The translations under genes and the position numbers were made by a program. DNA of 40,662 nucleotides. Source: Chloroflexota bacterium (lineage in GTDB: Bacteria > Chloroflexota > Limnocylindria > P2-11E > CF-107). Positions 16,229 through 23,866 of this stretch are shown in pieces. Location of the stretch: NCBI GenBank assembly GCA_005881435.1, contig VBHP01000036.1:1-40662 (forward strand), read 5' to 3'. The notes under the pieces are model-generated. The model made no database searches, was not told the origin of the DNA, and was given only the letters and a program-made list of their open reading frames with translations. Each line of letters starts with the position of its first letter. Position 1 is the first letter of the stretch.

Positions 16229-17749
16229 CTAGCGGCGGGGCTCGCCGAGGATATGGCTGAGCCGCCGGATGTCGCGCTCGTGGAGCAGCGGGCTGACGAC
16301 GATCGATCGGACCTGGTCCCCGTCGGCGTCGACGGGCACCGTGCTGATGACGATTTCCGTCTCCGTCCCGTCCGAGCGGTGCTCGAACGCCGCTTTCGAC
16401 ACCACCCGCATGACCTCGATCTGCGGGAACAGCGCGGCGAGGCGCGACACCAGGATCCACGCCGTGGCCATACCGGCGGGGCACACAACCGTGACGCGAA
16501 CCTTCGGGCGTAGCCGGTTGCGCTCCAACGAGCCGGCGAGGTACATCGTCAGAAAGCCGACCTCCTCGGGCGGGACCGGATTCCCAACACCCAATTCGGC
16601 CACGATCTGGGACGCGGCCTCGTAGACGTCCGGATAGCGCTCGCGCACCTCGTGGTCGAGAGGATTGCTGACCGGGAGGCCGTAGCGCAGACGAACGCGC
16701 AGCCGTTGGATGTGCTCGGCGAGACTTCGCCGGAGCTGGATGTCGTCGGCGAGCGCGGGATGAATGCGCTTCGCGGCCGAGAGCACGAGCCGCTCGACCT
16801 GCTCGCTCTCGTCGTCGGTCGACGCGGGTGTGCCGACGAGCTCCGCGAAACCCAGCAAGAACTCGGTGATCGCGGCAGTGTCGACCTCCTCCAGCGCCAG
16901 GCCGACCTTGCGTTCGACCGCGACGGCGATGGCTGAGGCGGCTTCGGCAACGGGATGATCGATGAGTGATCGCAGCTGTCCGCTCCTAAGTTGGGCCCGC
17001 CGACCGGCTCGGACTCTGCGGGCGACGATCGCCAGGTACACGCTTCCCGCGGTGGTCATCGGACCGGTGCTATCGAGCTCGCGGATCTGCTCGGTGAGGA
17101 TCGCCCGATACGTCGCCGCTTCCAACGAATCAGCGAAGCTGATGAGCGGATCCACGTGGCGTTCGGGTTCGACCGCTCGCGATCCGTTCCTCGGGGCCTC
17201 GGCGAAGAGGATGTCCTGCGGCACCGCATCGAGGATCAGCGCGAGAAGAGCCTTGCGCACGTCGATTTCGTCGCCCCGGATCGCGAGGCCGACGCCGGGC
17301 AGCCGTTGGAGGTGGAGGCGATGCTCTTCGAGCCAGCTCTCGGCGTCGCGAACATCCCGTCGCACGGTCTGGCGAGACGCCTCTAGCTGCCGCTCCAGAT
17401 CGAGCATCTGGAGCGGCTCCGGTGCGCGATCCAGCAACGCCGCAAGAGCGCGTACCCGCCTCCCAGCCGGGTCCAGGACACGCGGCCCGGTGGCCAGATC
17501 GAGCGCCGCCGCCACGGCGCGACGCTGCTCATCGCTGCCTTCGAGCCAGACGCCGACGCCCGGCCGACGAACGACGCGAAGGCCGGCGTCGCGCAAGTAG
17601 CGCTCAATGCGCTTCAGGTTGTAGTGGACCATTCGCGGCGTCAGCCGCAAGGCACTCGCGATGGAGCGGACCGTTGCCGGCGATGACTCCATCAGGAGGT
17701 GCCGAGCGATGCGCGCCTGACGAGTGTCGAGCGGCACCACATTCGCCAT
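16229..17749 (-). CDS. mtlR: PRD-domain transcriptional regulator of the PTS operon (MtlR/BglG family)
   Basis: 506 residues from ATG 17749. Two N-terminal winged-helix segments (about 10-75 and 110-165, SRQTVRRDVRDAESWL) are followed by PRD1 and PRD2 (the latter with AEHIQRLRVRLRYG and NPLDHEVRERYP), then a Gat-type IIB-like domain with the phosphorylatable Cys in VVCPAGMATAWIL. The C-terminal EIIA domain of Bacillus MtlR is missing (506 versus ~694 residues). In PRD2 the position usually His in Y-L-x-L-H-F is Tyr (FLTMYL). PRD regulators sense PTS phosphorylation and here likely act on the operator just downstream of their own gene. Confidence 0.88.
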   Translation of the reverse strand: MANVVPLDTRQARIARHLLMESSPATVRSIASALRLTPRMVHYNLKRIERYLRDAGLRVVRRPGVGVWLEGSDEQRRAVAAALDLATGPRVLDPAGRRVRALAALLDRAPEPLQMLDLERQLEASRQTVRRDVRDAESWLEEHRLHLQRLPGVGLAIRGDEIDVRKALLALILDAVPQDILFAEAPRNGSRAVEPERHVDPLISFADSLEAATYRAILTEQIRELDSTGPMTTAGSVYLAIVARRVRAGRRAQLRSGQLRSLIDHPVAEAASAIAVAVERKVGLALEEVDTAAITEFLLGFAELVGTPASTDDESEQVERLVLSAAKRIHPALADDIQLRRSLAEHIQRLRVRLRYGLPVSNPLDHEVRERYPDVYEAASQIVAELGVGNPVPPEEVGFLTMYLAGSLERNRLRPKVRVTVVCPAGMATAWILVSRLAALFPQIEVMRVVSKAAFEHRSDGTETEIVISTVPVDADGDQVRSIVVSPLLHERDIRRLSHILGEPRR

Positions 17750-17789
17750 CTCCGCCAGATTCTCGCACCGGCCCTGACGGTGGCGACGA

Positions 17790-18268
17790 CTACGCGGCCT
17801 TCGTCCCGGGACGGCGGTACGCGAGCGAGAGCACTCCGGTGCTGAAGGTGCGGGAGTGGACGAGCTCGAGCGGAGCGGTCTCGGCCCATCCGTCGAAGAG
17901 ATGCCGCCCGGGGCCAACCAGAATCGGGAAGATCATCAGATCCAGCTCGTCGAGGACGCCGTCATGCAGGAGCGATCGGACGAGCGTCAGGCTGCCGACG
18001 ATCCCGATGTTCTTCCCCGGCTGCTGCTTCAGCCTCGTTAGCTCGCCCGCGACATTCCGTCCGATCACCTTTGCCGGACCCCACGGCAAGTCGTGGAGCG
18101 TGGTCGACACGACGAGCTTCGGAGCCCGAGCAGCATGGTGTCGGCGGCGTCCATTCCCGACTGGAGCACCGACTGGGCTTCTGGGTTCAGATACGGGAAC
18201 ATCCACTTCTCCGGAGACTCAGCGACGCCATCGACGGACACAAAGAGGCTGGCATTGATCTGTCGCAT
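17790..18268 (-). pseudogene. Dihydrofolate-reductase-like (RibD C-terminal) gene with internal deletion and frameshift
   Basis: The N-terminal piece starts at ATG 18268: MRQINASLFVSVDGV, then WMFPYLNPEAQSVL and ADTMLLG, the normal opening of this family. At about 18126-18135 the frame changes directly to PKLVVSTTLHDLPWGPAKV, then NIGIVGSLTLVRSLL, LDELDLMIFPILVGPG and a family C-terminus. In intact relatives some 25-40 residues (the RRTYEEF region) lie between. So a deletion and a frame change removed the middle, and the gene should be dead. Family members use NADPH for small reductions of unknown substrate. A second member begins at 40484. Confidence 0.8.
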
Positions 18269-18406
18269 CTCACTCTCACTTCCACGCAGAGCGGAGTTCT
18301 TCTCGTTGGACGGTTCGACCGCGCCGAAATCATCGCTCGCGGTAGATGGCTGCGAGGACGGGATGACCGCGATGAGTTTTGCCCCTCCGGCCCGTCCTAG
18401 CTGAAG

Positions 18407-19260
18407 ATGCGATCTGTCTCCGAGCCGCAACCGTTGTTGACTGGCCTGGCTTTCGGCGAGTCGCCGCGCTGGCACGAGGGCCGCCTGTGGCTCGCCGACT
18501 GGGGCGCGCAAGAAGTTCTTGCCGTCGATCTCGATGGCAGGAGCGAGATCGTCGCCCGAGTGCGTTCATTCCCTTTCTGCATCGACTGGCTCCCTGACGG
18601 GCGTCTGCTGATCGTCTCGCGAGCGATCGGCGTCTCCTCCGCAGAGAACCTGATGGCTCGCTCGTGACGCAAGCGGATCTCGGCGGCGTCTCTCAACAGC
18701 CGTGGAACGACATCGTGGTCGACGGTCGCGGCAACGCCTACGTCGACAACATCGGCTTCAAGTTCGGAGTCGCCGAATTCGCCCCTGGCATCGTCGCACT
18801 GGTCACGCCAGATGGCTCGGCGCGTCAGGTTGCGGACGGGGTGGCATTTCCCAATGGTCTCGTCGTCACGCCCGACAACACCACGCTGATCCTGGCCGAG
18901 TCCTATGCGGCGAGGCTCACCGCCTTCGACATTGCGGCCGACGGCAGCCTGGCCAACCGCCGGGTCTGGGCCGATCTGGGCGATGGCGCTCCCGACGGTA
19001 TTTGCCTGGACGCGGAAGGCGCGATCTGGTACGCCGACGTGCCGAACAAACGCTGCGTGCGCGTTCGCGAAGGGGGTCGCGTGCTCCAGACGGTGCAGTT
19101 GGATCTCGGCTGTTTCGCTTGCGCCTTGGGCGGCAGCGAGGGGAAGACACTGTTCCTCGTGGCACGCGAATGGCGCGGTCCGGAGAGCATGGCCGACACG
19201 GCACGAACGGGTACGGTCCTAACCGTTGAGGCGCCCGCCGCCAGATCCGGCTGGCCGTGA
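18407..19260 (+). pseudogene. SMP-30/gluconolactonase-like gene, single-base frameshift
   Basis: Two adjoining frames make one SMP-30/LRE-like beta-propeller protein of ~280 residues. The first, from ATG 18407, has GESPRWHEGRLWLADWG (the metal-ligand Glu in GESP) and FCIDWLPDGRLLIVS. Its frame then reads nonsense and ends with TGA at 18665. The second frame is already family-like before that stop (RRLLRREPDGSLVT) and continues NDIVVDGRGNAYVDN, FPNGLVVTPD and DGICLDAEGAIWYAD. A single-base loss near 18620-18628 would explain this. It may be a sequencing error, a real mutation or two expressed pieces. The family hydrolyses lactones such as gluconolactone with a divalent metal. Confidence 0.75.
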
Positions 19261-19649
19261 TCCCCATCTCGGAGCATTTGAGAAAGATGCCACCGGCAGT
19301 GCGTCCGATCGTGCAGTCGGCGCGCCGCACGGTGAAGGACGTGGCTCCGCGCGCGAAAGAAGTTACGTACAACAGCCGGCCGCCGCGTTCGAGCCGGGCG
19401 ATGTGGAAACTTGTCCGCTACGCCGTCGAAGACGAGTACCCGGTCGCGATCGGCACGTTTCCGACGTACGCCGTCCTGTTCTTCTCGCGTGGCAGCGAGC
19501 TCGATGACGGCAGCGGTCTGCTCGAAGGCTCGGGAAAGGACTTCCGGTTCGTCAGGCTGCGGACGCCGGAGGACGCCGGCCGACCGCCGGTGCGGCGTGT
19601 GCTGCGGAGAGCATTCGCACTGGTGACGGCGCAGGGCAAGAAAAACTGA
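19257..19649 (+). CDS. DUF1801 domain protein
   Basis: 130 residues of the YdhG/DUF1801 type: an N-terminal helix pair (LRKMPPAVRPIVQSARRTVKDVAP), a strand with EVTYNSRPP, YAVEDEYPVAIGTFPTYAVLFFSRGS and DGSGLLEGSGKDFRFVRL. The family is small, cytoplasmic and of unknown function. The GTG start overlaps the SMP-30 stop (GTGA) and its own stop overlaps the CTG that probably starts the next gene, so it sits in a translationally coupled set. A second DUF1801 protein is at 22866. Confidence 0.75.
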   Translation: MIPISEHLRKMPPAVRPIVQSARRTVKDVAPRAKEVTYNSRPPRSSRAMWKLVRYAVEDEYPVAIGTFPTYAVLFFSRGSELDDGSGLLEGSGKDFRFVRLRTPEDAGRPPVRRVLRRAFALVTAQGKKN

Positions 19650-20875
19650 ATCGCGACGTACTGCGTATCAGCGCGGTCGACGCCCGGCGCCTCGCGATAG
19701 CGGCACAGTGGCTGGCGGGACCGCAGGCCAAGAGCACGAGAAGCGGAGCGCTCGCGGTGACGCGCCAGATCGGGTACCTGCAGCTCGACCCAACAAACGT
19801 CGTTGCTCGGAACCCACTCCTGGTGTTGTGGAGCCGGCTCGGTCGTTACGACCCCACCGTTCTCGAGGATCTCCTTTGGAAGCGGCGCGAGCTGTTCGAG
19901 ACGGTGTCGCTCATCGTCCCCATGAGCGATCTGGCGATCCATTCCGGGTCGATGCGGGCGTACCGCGCGGCCACGTCGGCCCGCTCGGCGCGATTCACCC
20001 GCGGAAGTCTCGAGGGGGCCGGTGGCGGCACCTGGCCGGAGCGCGCGGCAGAGATGCTCGCCCGGAACCCGCAGCTACGGCGGAGCGTCATCGCGCGCCT
20101 GAAGCGCGACGGACCGGTCCCGCTGACGGCGTTCGAAGACCGTGCCATCGGCAGCTGGACGTCCGGGCGGTGGGACGACGAGCGGAACGTGACGCTGATG
20201 CTGGCGATCCTCCAGCGCCGCGGCGAAGTTGTGGTCGCCGGGCGCCGGCGCGGACACAAGCTCTGGGCCGTCGCGGAGGCGTGGCTGCCGAAGAGCGCCC
20301 CGCTCGCGCCCCCCGCGCTGGCGCGTGAGGCGATCACGCGAGCGCTGGGCTCACTCGGGATAGCGACGCTGAAGCAGCTGCGCTGGCACCACGCTTTCGG
20401 CTCGCTTGTCACGCGCGAGGCGCTCGATGCGTGCGAGCGCGACGGCTCGGTCGCGCGCGTGGAAGTCTTCGATCGCGAAGGCACCTGGCGCGGCACCTGG
20501 TACGCGCCCAGAGACATCGCGAAGCGGCTGCTCGCGGTGCGCGAAGGGTGGCGGGGACGCACCACGCTTCTTTCTCCGTTCGACAACCTCGTCACCGACC
20601 GCGACCGTACCGAACAGCTCTTCGGATACCGCTACCGCATCGAGATCTACACACCGCTGCACCTGCGCAAGCTCGGATATTGGGCGATGCCTGCGCTGCA
20701 CGACGATCGGATCGTCGGCAGCGTCGATCCGCGCTTCGATCGCGACCGCGAGGAGCTCGTGGTGAACAAGGTCGTTCTCCAGCCCGACGCGCCACGGACG
20801 GCGATGCCGGCGATCAGGACGGCGGTCAAGGAGCTTGCCGACTTCGTCGGAGCGAAGAGGGTGCGCTGGCGCTAG
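19646..20875 (+). CDS. YcaQ/AlkX-like winged-helix DNA glycosylase (crosslink repair)
   Basis: About 409 residues if started at CTG 19646, where the frame overlaps the DUF1801 stop; E. coli YcaQ has 410. The N-terminus ISAVDARRLAIAAQWL aligns with LSLADARNLHLAAQGL of YcaQ, so the GTG at 19757 is too late. The catalytic Q-x-D motif is Q46-L-D48 in GYLQLDPTNVVARNP. Later come winged-helix repeats and TLLSPFDNLVTDRDRTEQLFG with the family's YRIEIYTP segment. AlkX-type enzymes unhook interstrand crosslinks and remove bulky alkylpurines. No ATG, GTG or TTG exists in frame where the family begins, so initiation at CTG is inferred. Confidence 0.82.
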   Translation: MNRDVLRISAVDARRLAIAAQWLAGPQAKSTRSGALAVTRQIGYLQLDPTNVVARNPLLVLWSRLGRYDPTVLEDLLWKRRELFETVSLIVPMSDLAIHSGSMRAYRAATSARSARFTRGSLEGAGGGTWPERAAEMLARNPQLRRSVIARLKRDGPVPLTAFEDRAIGSWTSGRWDDERNVTLMLAILQRRGEVVVAGRRRGHKLWAVAEAWLPKSAPLAPPALAREAITRALGSLGIATLKQLRWHHAFGSLVTREALDACERDGSVARVEVFDREGTWRGTWYAPRDIAKRLLAVREGWRGRTTLLSPFDNLVTDRDRTEQLFGYRYRIEIYTPLHLRKLGYWAMPALHDDRIVGSVDPRFDRDREELVVNKVVLQPDAPRTAMPAIRTAVKELADFVGAKRVRWR

Positions 20876-20918
20876 CCGCGCGAGGGTTCAACTACCGATC
20901 TCAATCGTGACCGGAAAT

Positions 20919-20954
20919 GAGAACGCTCCCTGCCATTCGGCGGGGAGCGTTCTC
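20919..20954. terminator. Bidirectional terminator-like hairpin between convergent genes
   Basis: GAGAACGCTCCCTGCC (20919-20934) pairs with GGCGGGGAGCGTTCTC (20939-20954): a 16-bp stem with one G-T wobble and a 4-base loop. It lies between the convergent YcaQ-like gene and the AHSA1 gene. T-runs are poor on both sides (ATTT on the minus side), so efficiency is uncertain. Confidence 0.65.
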
Positions 20955-20967
20955 TGTGCCTGATCGG

Positions 20968-21465
20968 TTATCTCGCGGTCTTCCGCTTGAGACCCTCGAG
21001 CACCTCGGCGAAGCGCTCCCAAGTCTCGCGGGCGCCAGACTCCGCACCGGACTGCATCATGCCGTCGCGGTCTTCCTTGGTGTCGAAGACGCTGGTGGTC
21101 GTGATTCGCGTCCTGCCGCCAAGATCCTCCAGGATGAGTGTCTCGACCGAGATGTGACCCGGCAGGCCTTCCCACTCGAAGGTCTGGACGATCTTCTCTG
21201 GCGGCACGATCTCGCGATACACACCATTGAACCCGTGCTCGCCACCGTCGGCCGCGCGGTTGATGAACCGCCAGGCGCCGCCTGGTCTGACATCCATCTT
21301 GTCGACGATCGTCTCGTACCGCCTCGGCCCCCACCACTTCGGGATGAGCGTCGGGTCGGTGATCGCTTTGAAGACGAGCTCGCGAGGCGCATCGAACTCG
21401 CGGGTGATGACGATCTCACGGTCGCCACGCGCGCTGAACTTGGTGGAGCTTTCTGTCGCGGGCAT
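20968..21465 (-). CDS. SRPBCC/AHSA1-type ligand-binding protein
   Basis: 165 residues from ATG 21465 behind GAGGAGAAG. It has the activator of Hsp90 ATPase homologue 1-like pattern: REIVITREFDAPRELVFKAIT, PTLIPKWWGPRRY, VRPGGAWRFINR, YREIVPPEKIVQTFEWEG and a C-terminal helix GARETWERFAEVLEG. This helix-grip fold binds hydrophobic ligands. It stands 35 bp after an ArsR regulator on the same strand, a very common pairing in high-GC bacteria; the regulator probably controls it. The ligand is unknown. Confidence 0.88.
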   Translation of the reverse strand: MPATESSTKFSARGDREIVITREFDAPRELVFKAITDPTLIPKWWGPRRYETIVDKMDVRPGGAWRFINRAADGGEHGFNGVYREIVPPEKIVQTFEWEGLPGHISVETLILEDLGGRTRITTTSVFDTKEDRDGMMQSGAESGARETWERFAEVLEGLKRKTAR

Positions 21466-21500
21466 TCTTCTTCTCCTCTTGTCTCGGTTCTCTGTCGCGA

Positions 21501-21854
21501 TTACTTCCGCCGGCCGGTCCGCTTCTGCCCCTTCTGCACGTCTCTCAGAAACTCGTCGAGACGATCGAAGCTCTCTTCCCAGAAGCGCCGGTAGCGCTCG
21601 ACCCAATCGGCGACTTCCTTGAGCCGCTCGGCCTCGAGCCGGCAGGGCCGCCACTGCGCTTCGCGGCCGCGCGTGATCAGTCCGGCTCGCTCGAGCACCC
21701 GGAGATGCTTCGACACAGCGGGGAGGCTCATTTCGAACGGTTTCGCCAGCTCCGTGACCGACGCCTCGCCCTTTGCGAGCCGCGACAGGATCGCGCGCCG
21801 CGTGGGGTCTGCGAGCGCGCCGAAGGTGAGGCTCAATCGCTCCGGCTGCTGCAT
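21501..21854 (-). CDS. ArsR-family winged-helix repressor
   Basis: 117 residues: FGALADPTRRAILSRLAKGE, VTELAKPFEMSLPAVSKHLRVLERAGLI (recognition helix) and a basic wing, then helices ending VERYRRFWEESFDRLDEFL. No metal-site Cys cluster (ELCVCDL) is present, so it belongs to the non-metal ArsR group that accompanies AHSA1/SRPBCC proteins. It probably represses the operon it heads through the inverted repeat just upstream at 21889-21914. Confidence 0.9.
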   Translation of the reverse strand: MQQPERLSLTFGALADPTRRAILSRLAKGEASVTELAKPFEMSLPAVSKHLRVLERAGLITRGREAQWRPCRLEAERLKEVADWVERYRRFWEESFDRLDEFLRDVQKGQKRTGRRK

Positions 21855-21888
21855 CTGCCTGCTGTCCTACACCTCCCGGTTAAATAAC

Positions 21889-21914
21889 TGAGTGGTTTAA
21901 TACAACACCACTCA
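21889..21914. promoter_or_regulatory. Probable ArsR operator/promoter
   Basis: TGAGTGGT (21889-21896) and ACCACTCA (21907-21914) are a perfect 8-bp inverted repeat with a 10-base AT-rich spacer, 35 bp ahead of the ArsR start in a markedly AT-rich patch that also offers -35/-10-like TTGTAT and TATTTA on the minus strand. The position fits an autoregulatory operator. Confidence 0.65.
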
Positions 21915-22055
21915 AACGATGTCAAGGGCGCCTCGAATGCAACGGGCCGCGGCCGGCCAGGGGAGCGGTGGCTCTCAGCCTTCGAGCGCGTCGAGGTCGT
22001 CCCGGGTTGGCGCTGACGACGTCGACGCGCTCTTACTCGGATGAATCCCGAACGG

Positions 22056-22472
22056 CTATGACCGACTCGCTACGGGCACCTTGTCGAGATAGGGCTGCCG
22101 CCACGCTGGAGCCTCGAACGGGGCGGCGAAGAAGCTCGTGATCTTTGCGATCTTGCCGCCGTGCAGCCCGATGAGCGACACCATGTGCCATCGCTCGCCG
22201 TTCGGGTACGTGACGATGCCCACCGCCGTGTACTCGTCGCCGCTGCCGTTGATCTGCAGCACCTTGAGGTTGAGATTCCCGCCGCCGGCTTCGCGTCCCG
22301 GATAGTTTTCGAAAACCTTGCGCCGATTCGCTTTGCCACGGAAGCGCTCGCCGGATTGCGGGTATTCCTCGAGAACGTCATCGGCGAGATGCTTTTCCAT
22401 CTCGTCGAGGTCGTTGCTCTCGCCGGCACGTGCGTAGCTCTCGACGATCGCGCGGTTTGTGTTGTCACTCAT
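22056..22472 (-). CDS. SnoaL/NTF2-like protein
   Basis: 138 residues from ATG 22472, behind GGGGAGG. It has the cone-shaped NTF2-like/SnoaL_2 pattern: NRAIVESYARAGESNDLDEMEKHLADDV at the N-terminus, a central strand with VLQINGSGDEYTAVGIVTYPNGERW and a late LIGLHGGKIAKITSFFAAPF. Such proteins are small polyketide-cyclase-like folds, some catalytic, most uncharacterised. The last strand with Gly-Lys-Ile is typical. It stands alone on its strand. Confidence 0.82.
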   Translation of the reverse strand: MSDNTNRAIVESYARAGESNDLDEMEKHLADDVLEEYPQSGERFRGKANRRKVFENYPGREAGGGNLNLKVLQINGSGDEYTAVGIVTYPNGERWHMVSLIGLHGGKIAKITSFFAAPFEAPAWRQPYLDKVPVASRS

Positions 22473-22590
22473 GATCTGCCTCCCCTTCGGGGGCAGCATA
22501 GGCGCACCACCAACCTTTCCTGCCGGGATCGTGAGATCGATCGTCTCCGAGCCGGTCCTGGTCGGGTCAATAGACTCGGCGCGTGGAAGA

Positions 22591-22770
22591 GCCGTTGCGG
22601 CGCACTCGCCGATACTTCTTGGCTATCCGCGGGCGAAGATCTACATCCTCTCGGGCGAGGGGATCGCCGAAACCAGCTATGACGACACCGATATCGTCGG
22701 GTTGACGCGGACGTTTCTCGAGGATCTCGAGCGCTTCCTGCAGCACCTCTTCGAAGACGCGCAGACTTAG
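22591..22770 (+). pseudogene. C-terminal remnant of an AAA-family predicted ATPase
   Basis: In one frame the sequence reads AAHSPILLGYPRAKIYIL, then ETSYDDTDIVGLTRTFLED and a FLQHLFED end. This is the tail of the small AAA ATPases whose H-motif reads ATHSPILLAYP, ending in an LTRDFL..P..YL..L helix. The Walker A and B parts are absent: upstream lies the intergenic region of the SnoaL gene. It is a leftover of a deleted gene. Confidence 0.65.
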
Positions 22771-22865
22771 CCGCGGCCTTCGTCCGCGGTGACCGATGAG
22801 TTCTCGATCCGCGAGGGATCGGATAGACGGAACCGCGACGAGGCGACGCAACATGAGGTGACTTG

Positions 22866-23273
22866 ATGGTCGCGACACGAAAGGCCACGACGAAGAAGAC
22901 CACAGCCAGGAAGACGACGGCCGGCGGCAAGTCGAAGGATCCGGTCGACGCTTATTTCCAGCAACAGCCGCCGGACAAGCGCATCTTGCTCGAAAAACTG
23001 CGCGCCCTTGTCGCGAAGAACGTGCCGGATGCCGAGGCCGCGATCAAGTGGGGCGTGCCGATCTACCAGCGAAACGGCCGGAATATTTGCGCCCTGGCGG
23101 CATTCAAGGACCACGTCGGCCTGAACTTCTTCGCCTCGCCGGATGTGCTCGTCGACCCCGCCGGCAAGCTCGAGGGCAGCGGCAAGGGCAGTCGCATGTT
23201 GAAGGTGCGCAATGCCGCTGACATCGACGCTGGAAGCATTCAGCGCTGGCTGAAGGCGGCTGCCAAGAGCTGA
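22866..23273 (+). CDS. DUF1801 domain protein with basic N-terminal tail
   Basis: About 135 residues from ATG 22866 (a TTG lies one codon earlier). A Lys/Thr/Ala-rich tail (residues 4-24, KATTKKTTARKTTAGGK) precedes a DUF1801 domain: DAYFQQQPPDKRILLEKLRALV, AAIKWGVPIYQRNGRNICALAAFKDHVGLNFF and LEGSGKGSRMLKVRN. Histone H1-like tails of this kind may bind nucleic acid, which is an inference. Only distant similarity to the DUF1801 gene at 19257 is visible. Confidence 0.8.
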   Translation: MVATRKATTKKTTARKTTAGGKSKDPVDAYFQQQPPDKRILLEKLRALVAKNVPDAEAAIKWGVPIYQRNGRNICALAAFKDHVGLNFFASPDVLVDPAGKLEGSGKGSRMLKVRNAADIDAGSIQRWLKAAAKS

Positions 23274-23278
23274 CCGCC

Positions 23279-23752
23279 TTACGGAGGTTCTGTCAGCAGG
23301 TAATAGTGCTGAAATTCGCTGTCGCGGCGCCACCCGCTTGACTCATACAACCTCTGCGCCGCGACGTTGGCGACGCCGGTCGCCAACCACAGGCCTCTGG
23401 CACCCGTTTCGATCGCATGTTGCGCCGCGCGCTCCAGAAGCCGGCGCGCGACACCCGACCGTCTGAGGTCGTGCCGGACAAACAAATCATTGAGGATCCA
23501 GATCGCCTTCATCGACACCGACGAAAACGAGGGGTAGAGCTGGGTGAACCCCACAGGCGCATCTGGATCGGAGCGGGCCACATAGATCACTGACTCCGAG
23601 CGGCGGAGACGCTCGCCGAGAAACGCCCTCGCACCGTCGAAGTCGGACCGCTGACCATAGAACTGCCGATAGCCGTCGAATAGCGGCACGAGGTCATCGA
23701 GATCTTCATGCCCGGCGCGCACGATGCGGACGTTCGCCGGCTCAGCGACCAC
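23279..23752 (-). CDS. GNAT-family N-acetyltransferase
   Basis: 157 residues with the GNAT fold: VRIVRAGHEDLDDLVPLFDGY, the central strand with VGFTQLYPSFSS, WILNDLFVRHDLRRSGVARRLLERA (motif A, acetyl-CoA pyrophosphate loop R-x-x-G-x-A) and GLWLATGVANVAAQRLYESSGW (motif B). The acceptor is unknown; small amines or amino acids are usual. It converges with the DUF1801 gene with a 5-bp gap. Confidence 0.88.
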   Translation of the reverse strand: MVAEPANVRIVRAGHEDLDDLVPLFDGYRQFYGQRSDFDGARAFLGERLRRSESVIYVARSDPDAPVGFTQLYPSFSSVSMKAIWILNDLFVRHDLRRSGVARRLLERAAQHAIETGARGLWLATGVANVAAQRLYESSGWRRDSEFQHYYLLTEPP

Positions 23753-23866
23753 GTCAAGACACTAGCCACGCGAGCCATGTCGCGCCCCGAGCTCGCGCGC
23801 GCAGGCTCGCGGCCTTGAGCAGTCGGCGAGGCGGGCGTAGGGTGTCGCGATCGAAGGAGGTCGCCG

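Noticed and set aside
18407-18667. TGA ending the first SMP-30 piece as another selenocysteine codon
   Set aside because: The family sequence continues in a different frame, starting before the TGA, so this is a frameshift and not recoding.
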